From: DASXRU01 sp036506395
Lineage (GTDB): Bacteria; Acidobacteriota; Blastocatellia; Pyrinomonadales; Pyrinomonadaceae
Length of the DNA: 64,000 nucleotides
Direction of reading: 5' to 3'
Assembly (NCBI GenBank): GCA_036506395.1
Contig: DASXRU010000079.1
Span: forward strand, 11,136-75,135
Under the pieces are notes generated by a model. The model saw only the letters and a program-made list of their open reading frames with translations, searched no databases and had not been told where the DNA came from. Shown piece by piece: positions 18,130 through 26,641 of this stretch. Both the position numbers and the translations under genes were made by a program. The number at the start of each line of letters is the position of its first letter. The stretch's first letter is position 1.

Positions 18130-18145
18130 AGCAATGATTGTGCCG
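18130..18145 (-). promoter_or_regulatory. Strong candidate sigma54 promoter of methyltransferase
   Basis: On the minus strand CGGCACAATCATTGCT matches the sigma54 consensus and differs by one base from the site at 54905 (CGGCACAATCGTTGCT). GG-N10-GC spacing is exact. Transcription would start near 18119, about 40 nt before the ATG. A candidate activator site lies 42-78 bp upstream. Confidence 0.65.
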
Positions 18146-18185
18146 TTGGTTCCTGCCAAGGTTTACCAGAACTTGCCGGAAGAGT

Positions 18186-18222
18186 TGCGAGAATTGGCGG
18201 AGCGATCGCGGGATTCTGCGCA
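18186..18222. promoter_or_regulatory. Candidate activator site, 37-bp inverted motif
   Basis: Read on the minus strand the segment begins TGCGCAGAATCCCGCG and ends CCAATTCTCGCA, with TGCG/CGCA at its ends. Its length (37 bp) and end pattern equal those of 54827-54863. It lies upstream of the sigma54 site at 18130 at a typical enhancer distance. Confidence 0.5.
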
Positions 18223-18392
18223 TCCTAATACTTCACCTCAGTATAAGGCGTTCTGGTTTGCCGGCGCTTCCAGATGATTCTGATCGGCGTTAACCTGTAC
18301 GCGGTTGCATTAGGATCACAATAAGGCCACCTCCTAAATGGTATTTCGGCGCTGAAGCGCGGCCGGCGTTGGATTGTCGTTAAGTTTAGAAA

Positions 18393-19832
18393 ATGCACCG
18401 GACTAAATTCTTCATCGGAGCACTGTGGGTGGTCCTCATCGGACTATATCTACCTCCTAACAACTCTAATCTCATCTTCAGACGAGCGAATAGCCACCAA
18501 GACGGTACATCATTGATTTATTTCAGCACCTCGTTTGAAGCTAAAACGTGGCGCTTATATGACTCCGACCCAAACCACATCTGGAACCGGTTATATCGCT
18601 CTCTCTATTTGCGGGTGGCCGGTGACGGTCAGCAGTATGGCTACGACGAACTCGACCCGCTATTCTGGTATAACTCGAAGTATCTATTCAGTGGAGCGGC
18701 CAACCAGCAGGCGATCAACACTCTGGATGAATTCCTGGCCACCGATGCCGAACGCTTAATTTTTGATCCGCTGAAGCGAGCGATGTTACAGCGCGACCTC
18801 TGGGCGATCTTTGATTGGACGACCGAGGGCGATTACAGTCCCTCGCCGGCGCGGCGGGAACTCGAGGTTAGGTTAGCCCAGGTCATCCGCCGATTGTCTT
18901 TGCCGACCGACCGAATTCGGGCACTGCCAAATAACTACCAGGACGCGGTCTCGGCGAAGAAGTTCGCGACTAAATATGATCCGGATCTGCCTCAAGTGCC
19001 CTTCCTGCCGGCTGACCTGTTTCAGCCGAACGGACCATGGGTGCTGGTCAGCGCTCAGGGCGGCGACCCTGTGGCTCCGGCCCATGTTTTCGGCTTCTCC
19101 GGACGATCGATCTTTCTCATCTTCGTGCGTTTGCCGGCAGGAAGGGAGGCGACCCTTGCTTATCTGAAGCAAACGTCAGAGTTCCCGCGGCCATGGTTGC
19201 CGGATGAGCAAGACCCACAACGCTTCCTACCCAACCTGGAGCTACCGCAGTTCCCGGTTGGCACCGAACTCGCACTGGTTCGTCAAATGATGCTGATTGA
19301 TGACCACGGCAATCTTACGCCGACGCCTGTCATTGTGCAGGTGCAGATCAGGGTACATCGCGCCATTCCACAAGTGACTACGCAGACTCTCGATCGGGAT
19401 AGGGTGTCAGCGCGCACGTCGCTGGACACATACGAGTTCAAGTTGAGTCGTGCGAAGCTCTTTGCCGGTGACTCAGGGGGACTTCGTCCGGTCGCGCCCG
19501 ACGAGAAGGAATTCCCGCTGTTTCAGTCACACGGCATTGACTTGTTCGAGTTGACGGGAGCACAAGGATCACTTGAGCGAGAGCTCAGACCAGCATTGAG
19601 TTCCTGCTCTAGTTGTCATTACCGGCCGGGCATACATTCGATGCTAAGCCGATCTGTGCGGCGTAACATCATTCCTTCGTGGGACCCAATGTATGAGGCG
19701 AGCACTACCAGGGGCTGGAAGCAACGGCAATATAGCTGGGGGCTTTTGCGGGGACTGTGGCAGCAGCAACCGCCAGAGCGCCATAGGGGAACCGTGCTAT
19801 TTAGCTATCACAATCCAAAAGCGCCTGCGTAG
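18393..19832 (+). CDS. Secreted hypothetical protein with one CXXCH motif
   Basis: A 479-residue protein with an N-terminal hydrophobic segment (FFIGALWVVLIGLYLPP) acting as signal or anchor. The body has no recognised domain. Near residue 405 there is a single SSCSSCHYRPG motif, which could attach one haem c after export. Repeated Trp/Tyr/Asp-rich segments (SKYLFSGAANQQA, PLKRAMLQRDLWAIFDW) suggest a folded globular protein, perhaps a large monohaem protein. It is flanked on the right by the redox operon. Function unknown. Confidence 0.7.
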   Translation: MHRTKFFIGALWVVLIGLYLPPNNSNLIFRRANSHQDGTSLIYFSTSFEAKTWRLYDSDPNHIWNRLYRSLYLRVAGDGQQYGYDELDPLFWYNSKYLFSGAANQQAINTLDEFLATDAERLIFDPLKRAMLQRDLWAIFDWTTEGDYSPSPARRELEVRLAQVIRRLSLPTDRIRALPNNYQDAVSAKKFATKYDPDLPQVPFLPADLFQPNGPWVLVSAQGGDPVAPAHVFGFSGRSIFLIFVRLPAGREATLAYLKQTSEFPRPWLPDEQDPQRFLPNLELPQFPVGTELALVRQMMLIDDHGNLTPTPVIVQVQIRVHRAIPQVTTQTLDRDRVSARTSLDTYEFKLSRAKLFAGDSGGLRPVAPDEKEFPLFQSHGIDLFELTGAQGSLERELRPALSSCSSCHYRPGIHSMLSRSVRRNIIPSWDPMYEASTTRGWKQRQYSWGLLRGLWQQQPPERHRGTVLFSYHNPKAPA

Positions 19833-19895
19833 CGGACTCACGACGACGTAGCCTCGTACATCTCCATCTCAATAGCTCGCCGCCGAAGCGCGGTG

Positions 19896-20429
19896 CTAAG
19901 CAAACCGCGGCGGAAGATTTTCCAGTTCGTGTCGAAGGCGATCACAAAGGTCGGCCATCGTCCGCTCATCGAACAGCGTCGATGGCCACACGTAAGCTTG
20001 TTCCTCTTCCAAAAGATTGTGAGCTTCCAGGCGCTTCTTGATGATAGTCAGGCGCTGCCGCAATACTTCAATCTCTTCGAAGTGCGCCTCCTGGCTCCCA
20101 GCCATCTCGCCCATAGCCTTTATCGTTAGCGCAAGTTCCTTCATGAAAACATCGTGATCAGAGCGCAGGCGCATGAGTACCACTTGCGCCTCTTCAGATG
20201 TTGGCAAACCGTCTCTCCCGGTGAAGAGCGAGGCTGGAGCATTGGCGAGAGCGGGAAATAGATGCAGGTTCTCGGCGCGAATGTGAACTGCAAGACGAGC
20301 CCAGAAGAGATCGAGCAGCTCGAAGGCGCGAGCGATGTTGGGCTTTGCCAGCTGTGCGTCGAGTTCAGTAAGCAACTGGCCCAGCGACTCGTGGTCGTTT
20401 TCCAGCAGCGACGCGACCGGGTTCTTCAT
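19896..20429 (-). CDS. Hemerythrin-domain protein
   Basis: A 177-residue cytoplasmic protein with hemerythrin-type motifs: LLENDHESLGQLL (10-22), HIRAENLHLFPAL near 55-70, RLRSDHDVFMKEL near 100 and EAHNLLEEEQAYVWPS near 145. The di-iron site would bind O2 or NO. The start at MKNPVASLL is preferred over an upstream in-frame codon because its ATG overlaps the stop of the preceding gene (ATGA). It is the last gene of the molybdoenzyme operon, suggesting protection of, or oxygen sensing for, that complex. Confidence 0.88.
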   Translation of the reverse strand: MKNPVASLLENDHESLGQLLTELDAQLAKPNIARAFELLDLFWARLAVHIRAENLHLFPALANAPASLFTGRDGLPTSEEAQVVLMRLRSDHDVFMKELALTIKAMGEMAGSQEAHFEEIEVLRQRLTIIKKRLEAHNLLEEEQAYVWPSTLFDERTMADLCDRLRHELENLPPRFA

Positions 20430-20710
20430 CGTTTCAAGTAACCGGAACTGGTGAAACTGGGCGACGCCGGACGCCACCAGAAAATCAGCGTAAGCGTGAC
20501 GACAAAGCAAATGCCGGAAGCGACAACGAGCGGCAGTAACGCAGAAAACCGATGCGTCAGCGCGGCTTCAACCGTCGCTGCCAGAATCCAAAGCTGCGCG
20601 ACGTTCACCATTACGAGCAGTACCAGTCGCGCCTGGGCCACGGCTGTACGTCCCCTGCCGGCGTGACCGTGGACCGAACCTGGTTTGGTTGGAGTTGTTG
20701 CATACTGCAT
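20426..20710 (-). CDS. Small two-helix membrane protein of the redox operon
   Basis: A 94-residue protein with two predicted transmembrane helices (about 28-48 LVLLVMVNVAQLWILAATVE and 55-77 ALLPLVVASGICFVVTLTL). It resembles small membrane proteins found beside Rieske genes (possibly DUF6755-like; not certain). It overlaps the Rieske stop by one nucleotide (TGATG) and the hemerythrin start by 4 nt, so all three are translationally coupled. Likely an accessory subunit or anchor. Confidence 0.75.
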   Translation of the reverse strand: MQYATTPTKPGSVHGHAGRGRTAVAQARLVLLVMVNVAQLWILAATVEAALTHRFSALLPLVVASGICFVVTLTLIFWWRPASPSFTSSGYLKR

Positions 20711-21294
20711 CAGATCAATTTCTCGTTACTGCCTGCTGCTCTCCCGATGGCCCAGACCTCGCCATTTCCTCGCACTTCCAGCTTCACGGTGTCCAGGGGC
20801 CGCGGCGGCGGACCGTGCAATACGTCGCCAGTCCGGCCATCGAATGCGCCTTCGTGGCAGGGACACTCGAGCCGCTGGTGACTGCGATCAAAATAGACTG
20901 GACACGAAAGATGTGTGCACTTCTGCCCAAAGGCGTGGTAAGTGCCGTCGAGGGACCGCACTAGGATCGCACTGTCTCTCTCAGTGGGATAACGAAAGCT
21001 AAGCGACGTACCGGGCATCAGTTCCGCCGCGCCTTCGATCTTTGCAGCAGTGACAGTCTCTGTGTGGCCCACGTCGAGTGCAGCTTTTCCCGCAAACCCC
21101 GCGGCGCCTACGAACAAAGCGGCTGAGGTGAGCCCGAGGAAGTTGCAGAACTCGCGCCGAGTTACCTGGGCTTCCTCTTCGCGGTCGTACGGGAAGTCGT
21201 GCTGATGCGGCGCGGTGGCCGAGCGCACATCGCTTTCGTCCGATCGGGTGTCACCTGAAACTTTGTCGCTCGTTTTGCTGAGCTTAGAACTCAT
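20710..21294 (-). CDS. Rieske 2Fe-2S protein with Tat signal
   Basis: A 194-residue protein. A long polar N-terminus precedes a twin-arginine motif (TRREFCNFLG, about 46-54) and hydrophobic anchor (about 55-75). The Rieske motifs are CTHLSC (126-131) and CPCHEGAF (144-151), giving ligands Cys126, His128, Cys144 and His147. GPPPRPL follows as in bc-type Rieske proteins. It would sit on the outer face of the membrane and pass electrons between quinol and another carrier. ATG at 21294 is chosen over TTG at 21315; it overlaps the ferredoxin gene by 11 nt. Confidence 0.93.
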   Translation of the reverse strand: MSSKLSKTSDKVSGDTRSDESDVRSATAPHQHDFPYDREEEAQVTRREFCNFLGLTSAALFVGAAGFAGKAALDVGHTETVTAAKIEGAAELMPGTSLSFRYPTERDSAILVRSLDGTYHAFGQKCTHLSCPVYFDRSHQRLECPCHEGAFDGRTGDVLHGPPPRPLDTVKLEVRGNGEVWAIGRAAGSNEKLI

Positions 21295-21931
21295 TGCTCT
21301 TGTCCGTATGTTCAACTTGCAAGTCGATCCATGATTCGCTTGCCGGCTGCTGCTCAGTTTTCACGCGTCCTTCAAACACGCCGCAGCCATCAACTTCAAC
21401 TTCGTCTGCTTCGGTCGGCAACATCAAGTAAACTTTCGTCTCGACCTTCTGATTGCCGAAAACGTGCGCGTTAACCGGCTTGGTGCGGCGAAGCGGAACG
21501 ATGTCCTGGTACTTGCCAAATGTGATTGCGCCCGTAGGACAGACACTGGCGCACATTGGCTTCAGGCCTTCGCTGGAACGATCGAAACACATGTCGCACT
21601 TCATCTGGAGGTGCATCTCTGTGTTGTACTTGGGCACGCCAAATGGACAGGCATTGACACAATTGCGGCAATCGAGGCAGCGCGGTTTCAGTGCGGAAAG
21701 AACGACGCCATCTTCTGTGCTCTTGATCGCGTCTGCCGGACAAACCAGCGCACACGTCGGTTCAACGCAGTGCATGCACACGGTGGGCATCGTTGCGGTT
21801 GTCTCCGATCGATCAAGGTAGTCGACATAGATCATCGAATAACCTTTGTGCGTTCCGCACTCTCGGCACGCCGCCACGCAGGCCCGGCAGCCGATGCAGC
21901 GCTGCGGATCGATGAACATTGTTTCTTCCAT
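21284..21931 (-). CDS. Four-cluster ferredoxin-type electron transfer subunit
   Basis: A 215-residue iron-sulfur subunit of the DMSO reductase/formate dehydrogenase beta type. Cysteine groups are CIGCRACVAACREC (about 13-26), CMHCVEPTCALVCP, CLDCRNCVNACP and a CDMC...CASVCP pair, enough for four 4Fe-4S clusters. It relays electrons between the molybdoenzyme encoded upstream and membrane partners. GAGGTGACT precedes the ATG at 21931; an upstream in-frame TTG/ATG at 21964 is less likely. The C-terminal 60 residues are a family-unlike tail. Confidence 0.92.
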   Translation of the reverse strand: MEETMFIDPQRCIGCRACVAACRECGTHKGYSMIYVDYLDRSETTATMPTVCMHCVEPTCALVCPADAIKSTEDGVVLSALKPRCLDCRNCVNACPFGVPKYNTEMHLQMKCDMCFDRSSEGLKPMCASVCPTGAITFGKYQDIVPLRRTKPVNAHVFGNQKVETKVYLMLPTEADEVEVDGCGVFEGRVKTEQQPASESWIDLQVEHTDKSNEF

Positions 21932-21960
21932 AGTCACCTCAGAAATTCCGCTACTGACCA

Positions 21961-22062
21961 ACACAGATTCTCACCGATAATCCAAACATCAGCCCCTGGT
22001 CATAACATCTTTTCCACGCTTTTTTTGTTTTGCCTAATCCGTATCTATCCGTGTTCATCTGT
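21961..22062. repeat. Interspersed inverted-repeat element, copy 1
   Basis: The right end (about 22032-22062) reads AATCCGTATCTATCCGTGTT followed by CATCTGTGGC. The left end contains ACACAGATTCTCACCGATAA. The ends are inverted copies of one another and of the elements at 24299 and 35580. It fills the gap between the molybdoenzyme and ferredoxin genes, directly after the stop codon. Looks like a short non-coding mobile (MITE-like) or hairpin element. Confidence 0.65.
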
Positions 22063-22068
22063 GGCAAA

Positions 22069-24291
22069 TTACCTAAACTCACTACGCGACACACCCTTAC
22101 GCTTTTCGCCGAGAATCGGAAGTTGCCTTGAATGAATCTTCTCGATGCGCGCGGCGCACGCTTTGAACTCAGGAATCTTTGAAATCGGATCGAGCGCCGG
22201 GTTCGTCAGTTGATTCACCGCCAGCTCTTCGCCCCAATGATAGGGAATGAAGATCGTGTCTTTGCGAATCGTCTTCACTATCAGAGCGGGAAACACACCA
22301 TTGCCACGCCGCGAGACAACGCGCACACGCTCGCCGTCATTGACCTTCAGCTTCATGGCCGTTTCCGGATGAACCTCGACATACGGTTCGGGACACTGCT
22401 CGACGAGAAAGCCGATGCGGCGCGTTTGATTGCCGGAGAGATATTGATAAACGACTCGGCCACTGGTCAGAATCAGTGGATACTCTTCATCAGGCGTCTC
22501 CTGCGGCGGCGCGTATTCGACCGCGTGAAACTTCGCCTTGCCATCCGGATGATAAAAGCGATCTTCAAAGAGACGCGGCGTACCGGGATGATCTTCGGTC
22601 GGGCAGGGCCAGAAGATGCCGTTATTCTTCTCGATCTTTTCCCAGGTGATGCCGTAATAGTCAGCGTTGCCGCCGCGCGAGGCGACGCGCATCTCGTCGA
22701 AGATTGCGCGCGGCCCGTCGAACGAAAAATATTTTTCTCGACCCATGCGTCGCGCGATCTCCTGGATAATCCACCAGTCGGCGCGCGCTTCTCCCGGCGG
22801 GTCGGCAGCCTTGTTGATTTTGACAACGCGGCCTTCGCTGTTTGCCGTCACTCCTTCGTCTTCGCTCCAGGTGCTGCCGGGCAGGACAACATCCGCGTAA
22901 CGAGAGCCTTCGGACATGAAGAAATCAATGCAGACATAGAAGTCCAGGCCTTCGAGCGAGCGGCGCACTTCATTCGTGTCAGGTAAACTCACCATCACGT
23001 TGTTGCAGATCGAGAGCAGTCCGCGAATTTCGCCCTCGCGCATTTTCTGAAACATCTCGACGACTGATACACCCGCTTGTGGTAACTCTTCTTCAGGCAA
23101 GCCCCATACTTCGCAGACGTACTTGCGATGCTCGGGATTCAGGATTGAGCGCTGCCCGGGAAGTTGATCAGCTTTCTGTCCGTGCTCGCGGCCCCCCTGT
23201 CCATTACCCTGTCCTGTGATCGTGCCGTAACCGCGTCCGGGCGCGCCGATATTCCCTGTCGCCAGCACGAGATTGATATAGGACAGCACGTTGTTGACGC
23301 CGTGCGAGTGATGCTCGATGCCGCGCGCGTGCAGGACCATCGAAGTCCTGGCACGACCGTAGAGCCGCGCCGCTTGTACAATCTTTTCCGCCGGCACGCC
23401 GGTAATTTCCGCGGCAACCTGCGGCGTGTAGCTGGCCACCGAGACTCGCGTTTCTTCCCAACCATTCGTGCGGGCACTGATGAAGTTCTGATCAATCAAG
23501 TTCTCTTTTATCAAAACATGCAGCATGCCGTTCGCGAGAGCTACGTCAGTGCCAGGCTTTAGCTGCAGATGAAGATCGCCCTGGCGCGCGGTAGGCGTCT
23601 CGCGCGGATCGATTATGATCCAGCGTCCGCCGTTGTCGCGCTGCTGCCAGAGGAACTTGTTCAGTACGGGAAACGTCTCGGCGCAATTCGATCCGGCAAT
23701 CAGCAAAATCTCGGCAAGTGGAATGTCATCCCACGGATTCGCTGCGCGATCGACGCCGAATGCTTTATTGTTCCCCGCCGCAGCCGAGACCATGCAAAGC
23801 CGCCCGTTGTAATCAATGTAACGCGTGCCCAGGCCAGCCCGCGCAAACTTGCCCATCAGATAGGTTTTTTCTGTGGTGAGCGAGGAGCCCGAATAGACGC
23901 CAATCGAATCTTTGCTGTGCCTGGTTTGCAGTTCTTTGAATTTCGCTACCACCAGGTCGAGCGCTTCGTCCCAGCTTGCGCGTTCAAACACGCCGTTACG
24001 CTTGATGAGTGGATGTAGCAAACGATCGGGATGATGAACCTGCAAGTAGGCGGTTACACCCTTGGGACACAGTCGTCCTTCATTGACCGGGAAATCGTAG
24101 CGCGGCTCAAAACCGACGACATGATTGTTCTCGACGAGGAGATTCATGCCGCACTGCACCCCGCAGTAAGGGCAGTGTGTCGGCACGATGCGATCTATTA
24201 CGCGATCGGCGCGCCAGCCGTCGTACGGCGCATCATGCAAATGCGGCCCGAAGGCTTCGATGATCTTTTCCAGATTATCGACCCTGCTCAT
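22069..24291 (-). CDS. NasA/NarB-like molybdopterin oxidoreductase
   Basis: A 740-residue catalytic subunit of the DMSO reductase superfamily. A 4Fe-4S site is formed by CPYCGVQC and RLCPKG (Cys40, 43, 47, 75). The segment YNGRLCMVSAAAG gives Cys166 as probable molybdenum ligand, as in assimilatory nitrate reductases; formate dehydrogenases have a different context. IAGSNCAETFPVL, TANSEGRVVK and ILTSGRVVYQYLSGNQTRR are typical. No Tat signal is seen, so it is cytoplasmic. Partners are ferredoxin-type, Rieske and NarI-like proteins, unusual for a soluble NasA. Nitrate is the best substrate guess; formate remains possible. Confidence 0.9.
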   Translation of the reverse strand: MSRVDNLEKIIEAFGPHLHDAPYDGWRADRVIDRIVPTHCPYCGVQCGMNLLVENNHVVGFEPRYDFPVNEGRLCPKGVTAYLQVHHPDRLLHPLIKRNGVFERASWDEALDLVVAKFKELQTRHSKDSIGVYSGSSLTTEKTYLMGKFARAGLGTRYIDYNGRLCMVSAAAGNNKAFGVDRAANPWDDIPLAEILLIAGSNCAETFPVLNKFLWQQRDNGGRWIIIDPRETPTARQGDLHLQLKPGTDVALANGMLHVLIKENLIDQNFISARTNGWEETRVSVASYTPQVAAEITGVPAEKIVQAARLYGRARTSMVLHARGIEHHSHGVNNVLSYINLVLATGNIGAPGRGYGTITGQGNGQGGREHGQKADQLPGQRSILNPEHRKYVCEVWGLPEEELPQAGVSVVEMFQKMREGEIRGLLSICNNVMVSLPDTNEVRRSLEGLDFYVCIDFFMSEGSRYADVVLPGSTWSEDEGVTANSEGRVVKINKAADPPGEARADWWIIQEIARRMGREKYFSFDGPRAIFDEMRVASRGGNADYYGITWEKIEKNNGIFWPCPTEDHPGTPRLFEDRFYHPDGKAKFHAVEYAPPQETPDEEYPLILTSGRVVYQYLSGNQTRRIGFLVEQCPEPYVEVHPETAMKLKVNDGERVRVVSRRGNGVFPALIVKTIRKDTIFIPYHWGEELAVNQLTNPALDPISKIPEFKACAARIEKIHSRQLPILGEKRKGVSRSEFR

Positions 24292-24298
24292 AACTAAT

Positions 24299-24394
24299 TA
24301 GCCGCGGATGAACACGGATTCACAGATCAGAAAGATCCTGGACGTTCTTTCGTTTTCATTGTCCTATCCGCGTCTATCTGTGTTAATCTGCGGC
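24299..24394. repeat. Interspersed inverted-repeat element, copy 2
   Basis: Begins AGCCGCGGATGAACACGGAT, then TCACAGATCAG; ends ATCCGCGTCTATCTGTGTTA then ATCTGCGGC. Ends are inverted copies. It fills the space between the NarI-like and NasA-like genes. It overlaps the last codons of the NarI-like gene, which end in a tail (GPQINTDRRG) encoded by the repeat itself. Confidence 0.7.
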
Positions 24395-25431
24395 CCAACT
24401 TCCTCGTGTTTCATTAGCGAGGCATACGCCAGTCCACGTATGACGCGCTTGCAACGCGGACAGTAATCCTGCCAAACATGGCCGTCACCCATCGTGTAAT
24501 CAAAGCCGAGTTTATCGACGACTGTTTTGAGATCGCCCAGCCACATCTCAGCCACAAACTCAACGCCGCAGCGCGGACAAGCAGCCTGCGGCATTTCGCG
24601 CGCGCGCCGTTGATAAAGTTCGACGCCAATCGACGCCGGTCGCTGAATCACATGGAATAGTTTGCCAAACGGCAAGTAAAACAACGTCATGATCACAACC
24701 GCCTGGTGCGACAACGCAATGAACGAATACATGTAGCCGTGCAACCACAGGCTCGATGCGGTCAGCATCAATCCGGTGATGCAAATCGCGATTAGCAGCA
24801 GGTGCGGAACGAAGTCCATGATGTATTGCTGCAAAGCAATAGCACCGCGATCATGCAAGCGGCGATGAATCGCAATGGCGCAACCGGCGAGCACCATGAT
24901 TGCGGTGAAATCAAGCGCGTGAAAAGTAACCCAGGCAATTGCGTTTCGACCATCCATTACGTTGAGCGGAAAACCAAAGAGGTAAGCGCGATAGCCGCGC
25001 TCTCCCTCCAATTCAAAGTGAAGCCAGCCAAAGACCAGCGGAAAAGTTATCAGCGCCGAGATGACGCAGCCCCACATAATCAGCTGATGCATTAGCCAGC
25101 GCGAGAAACCCCGGCGAAAAATAAACTTCTGCACGGCCAAACCACCCACCAGCGTCTTCGCTGCGCTGCTTGTGTTGGCAAGCAAATTCTTGCGGTCTCG
25201 AAATAGCTTCCAGCCTCGCCGCCAATACACACGCGTCGCAGGACGCTGTAGCCAGATAGCATAGCGAAAAACAACCGCGCCGAACGCGACTACGCTAGCC
25301 ACCGTGTAGCCAAAAAGCGCCGCATCATAATGTTCAAGATTTCGCGATCCGAGAATGATCAGCACAGTCAGTCCCGCGGATGCGGCCAGGGCCATCAGCA
25401 CAGGGGCGCGATGATTCGCTTGGGTTGGCAT
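24364..25431 (-). CDS. NarI-like membrane cytochrome b subunit with zinc-ribbon tail
   Basis: A 355-residue membrane protein with about six helices. Histidines in helices (RWLMHQLIMWGCVI, WVTFHALDFTAIMVLAGCAIAIHRR, FIALSHQAVVIMTLFYLPFGKLFHVIQRP) resemble the b-haem ligands of respiratory nitrate reductase gamma/DsrM-like proteins. The cytoplasmic C-terminus has CPRCGVEF and CPRCKRV, a likely zinc ribbon. It is first in the operon and would exchange electrons with quinone. The last ten or so residues come from a repeat element, so the original C-terminus was probably different. Confidence 0.85.
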   Translation of the reverse strand: MPTQANHRAPVLMALAASAGLTVLIILGSRNLEHYDAALFGYTVASVVAFGAVVFRYAIWLQRPATRVYWRRGWKLFRDRKNLLANTSSAAKTLVGGLAVQKFIFRRGFSRWLMHQLIMWGCVISALITFPLVFGWLHFELEGERGYRAYLFGFPLNVMDGRNAIAWVTFHALDFTAIMVLAGCAIAIHRRLHDRGAIALQQYIMDFVPHLLLIAICITGLMLTASSLWLHGYMYSFIALSHQAVVIMTLFYLPFGKLFHVIQRPASIGVELYQRRAREMPQAACPRCGVEFVAEMWLGDLKTVVDKLGFDYTMGDGHVWQDYCPRCKRVIRGLAYASLMKHEEVGPQINTDRRG

Positions 25432-25619
25432 TGATGCTTAAGCGTGATTACGAAATCTGCTTCTCGACACACTACCAGAGCAATGATTAAGGCAAGCGTA
25501 AAGCCACAATACGATACAACGTCTTCTGAATCCAATAGTGTGCGAGCCTACCCAAGGTGATCAACTCGAGATAAGAGAGACAACATGCGTGGAAAAACTC
25601 TCACTGGCCACAACTCGAT

Positions 25620-25634
25620 TGCGCAATTTTCCAC
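25620..25634. promoter_or_regulatory. Candidate activator site upstream of crp/fnr
   Basis: TGCGCAATTTTCCAC closely matches TGCGCAAACTTTCCC at 43447 and TGCGCACTTTCCCGC at 52311. It lies 62-76 bp upstream of the -24 element at 25696, the usual distance in this set. Confidence 0.55.
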
Positions 25635-25694
25635 TTTCTCGGCTTTCATTGATCCAGCTTGTCAATTTTTGCGCGCATTTTTCGAGACCCCGAT

Positions 25695-25710
25695 TGGCAC
25701 ATCCGTTGCG
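25695..25710 (+). promoter_or_regulatory. Strong candidate sigma54 promoter of crp/fnr
   Basis: TGGCACATCCGTTGCG is a near-perfect -24/-12 element and shares ten bases in order with the site at 43534 (TGGCACATGCGTTGCT). GG-N10-GC spacing is exact. The start would be near 25721, 98-137 nt before the two possible start codons. Confidence 0.65.
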
Positions 25711-25857
25711 CCTACTTCGGTGGAGGGTGAGCAGAGGGCGCTGAGCTAGGAATTCGTTCATTTCATACATAACGGACTAATACAAAGCCGGCGCCGGCCA
25801 AAAGCTCACGTAAAGACCATGTTGAGGGCGAAAAACCTCGAAGATAACGAGGGTTCG

Positions 25858-26526
25858 ATGGAGTCCACGCAAGTTCCTTGCGAGTCTCCAATAAGCGATG
25901 TCCGAGGGTTGAACAACCTGAAGCTTAGCAAGTATTACCCGCGCGGTTCGGTGCTGTTCGTCGAAGGACAACGACCACGCGGAGTCTACGTGCTTTGCGA
26001 AGGTCGCGCAAAAGTTTCAATCGCATCCGCTGAAGGCAAGACCTTGATCCTACGGATAGCGCAACCAGGTGACCTGTTAGGAATGAACGCAACGCTGGCG
26101 GGCCAGCCTTATGGGGCAACCGTGGAAACGCTTGAGCGCTGCCGGATGGGTTTCATCTCGCGCGAGGATCTCTTGAAGCTGCTTGATCGGGACAAGAGGG
26201 CTTGTCTCAGTGTGGCCCAGGCTCTTAGCCGCAAACTGAGCGGTGTCGTTGAGCATACTCGTCTGCTCTTTTTGTCAAAGTCGGCGTCGGAGAAACTGGC
26301 GCGGCTTTTGGTTAGATGGTGTGACGATCTCGGCAAACGCACTGCCCAGGGGATTCGAATAGACTCCGGTCTTACCCACGAAGAGATGGCGCAGATGATT
26401 TCCGCATCGCGCGAGACCGTCACGCGTGTGCTGGGCGAGTTCAAGCGCAAGCACATTGTTAGTTTGGTGGATAACGCGATTTTCGTTCGCAACCGCAGGG
26501 CGCTTGAATCACTGGCCGGCTGCTGA
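25858..26526 (+). CDS. Crp/Fnr-family transcription regulator
   Basis: A 222-residue regulator. The cyclic-nucleotide-binding-like domain (about 20-130) includes YYPRGSVLFVEGQRPRGVYVLCEGRAKV and GDLLGMNATLAGQPYGATVETLE. A helix (KLSGVVEHTRLLFL) links to a winged helix-turn-helix with GLTHEEMAQMISASRETVTRVLGEFKR. The recognition helix ASRETVTR keeps E and R as in Crp/Fnr. No N-terminal cysteine cluster, so it is not a classic Fe-S Fnr. GAGGG precedes ATG 25858; ATG 25819 is possible. It sits between the molybdoenzyme operon and the cytochrome cluster. Confidence 0.92.
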   Translation: MESTQVPCESPISDVRGLNNLKLSKYYPRGSVLFVEGQRPRGVYVLCEGRAKVSIASAEGKTLILRIAQPGDLLGMNATLAGQPYGATVETLERCRMGFISREDLLKLLDRDKRACLSVAQALSRKLSGVVEHTRLLFLSKSASEKLARLLVRWCDDLGKRTAQGIRIDSGLTHEEMAQMISASRETVTRVLGEFKRKHIVSLVDNAIFVRNRRALESLAGC

Positions 26527-26641
26527 GCAATATCTGCGAGGGGTAACCTGTGTGTTAGCGCACAGACGGCCTTCCTGGTTTTTGTTAGAAACTAAACTCT
26601 CGACAGACATCGGGGGCCTCACCTTAATTGTGCCGTTTTGA

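Larger units (their letters stand above)
25432..25857. other. 426-nt gene-less regulatory region
   Basis: No convincing gene lies between the divergent NarI-like and Crp/Fnr genes; short frames here lack coding character. On the plus strand it holds a candidate activator site (25620-25634) and a near-consensus sigma54 promoter (25695-25710). The minus-strand operon promoter must also be here, but I could not recognise it. Confidence 0.6.

Noticed and set aside
22210..22986. 258-codon plus-strand frame
   Set aside because: Antisense to the NasA-like gene, which has clear family motifs throughout.
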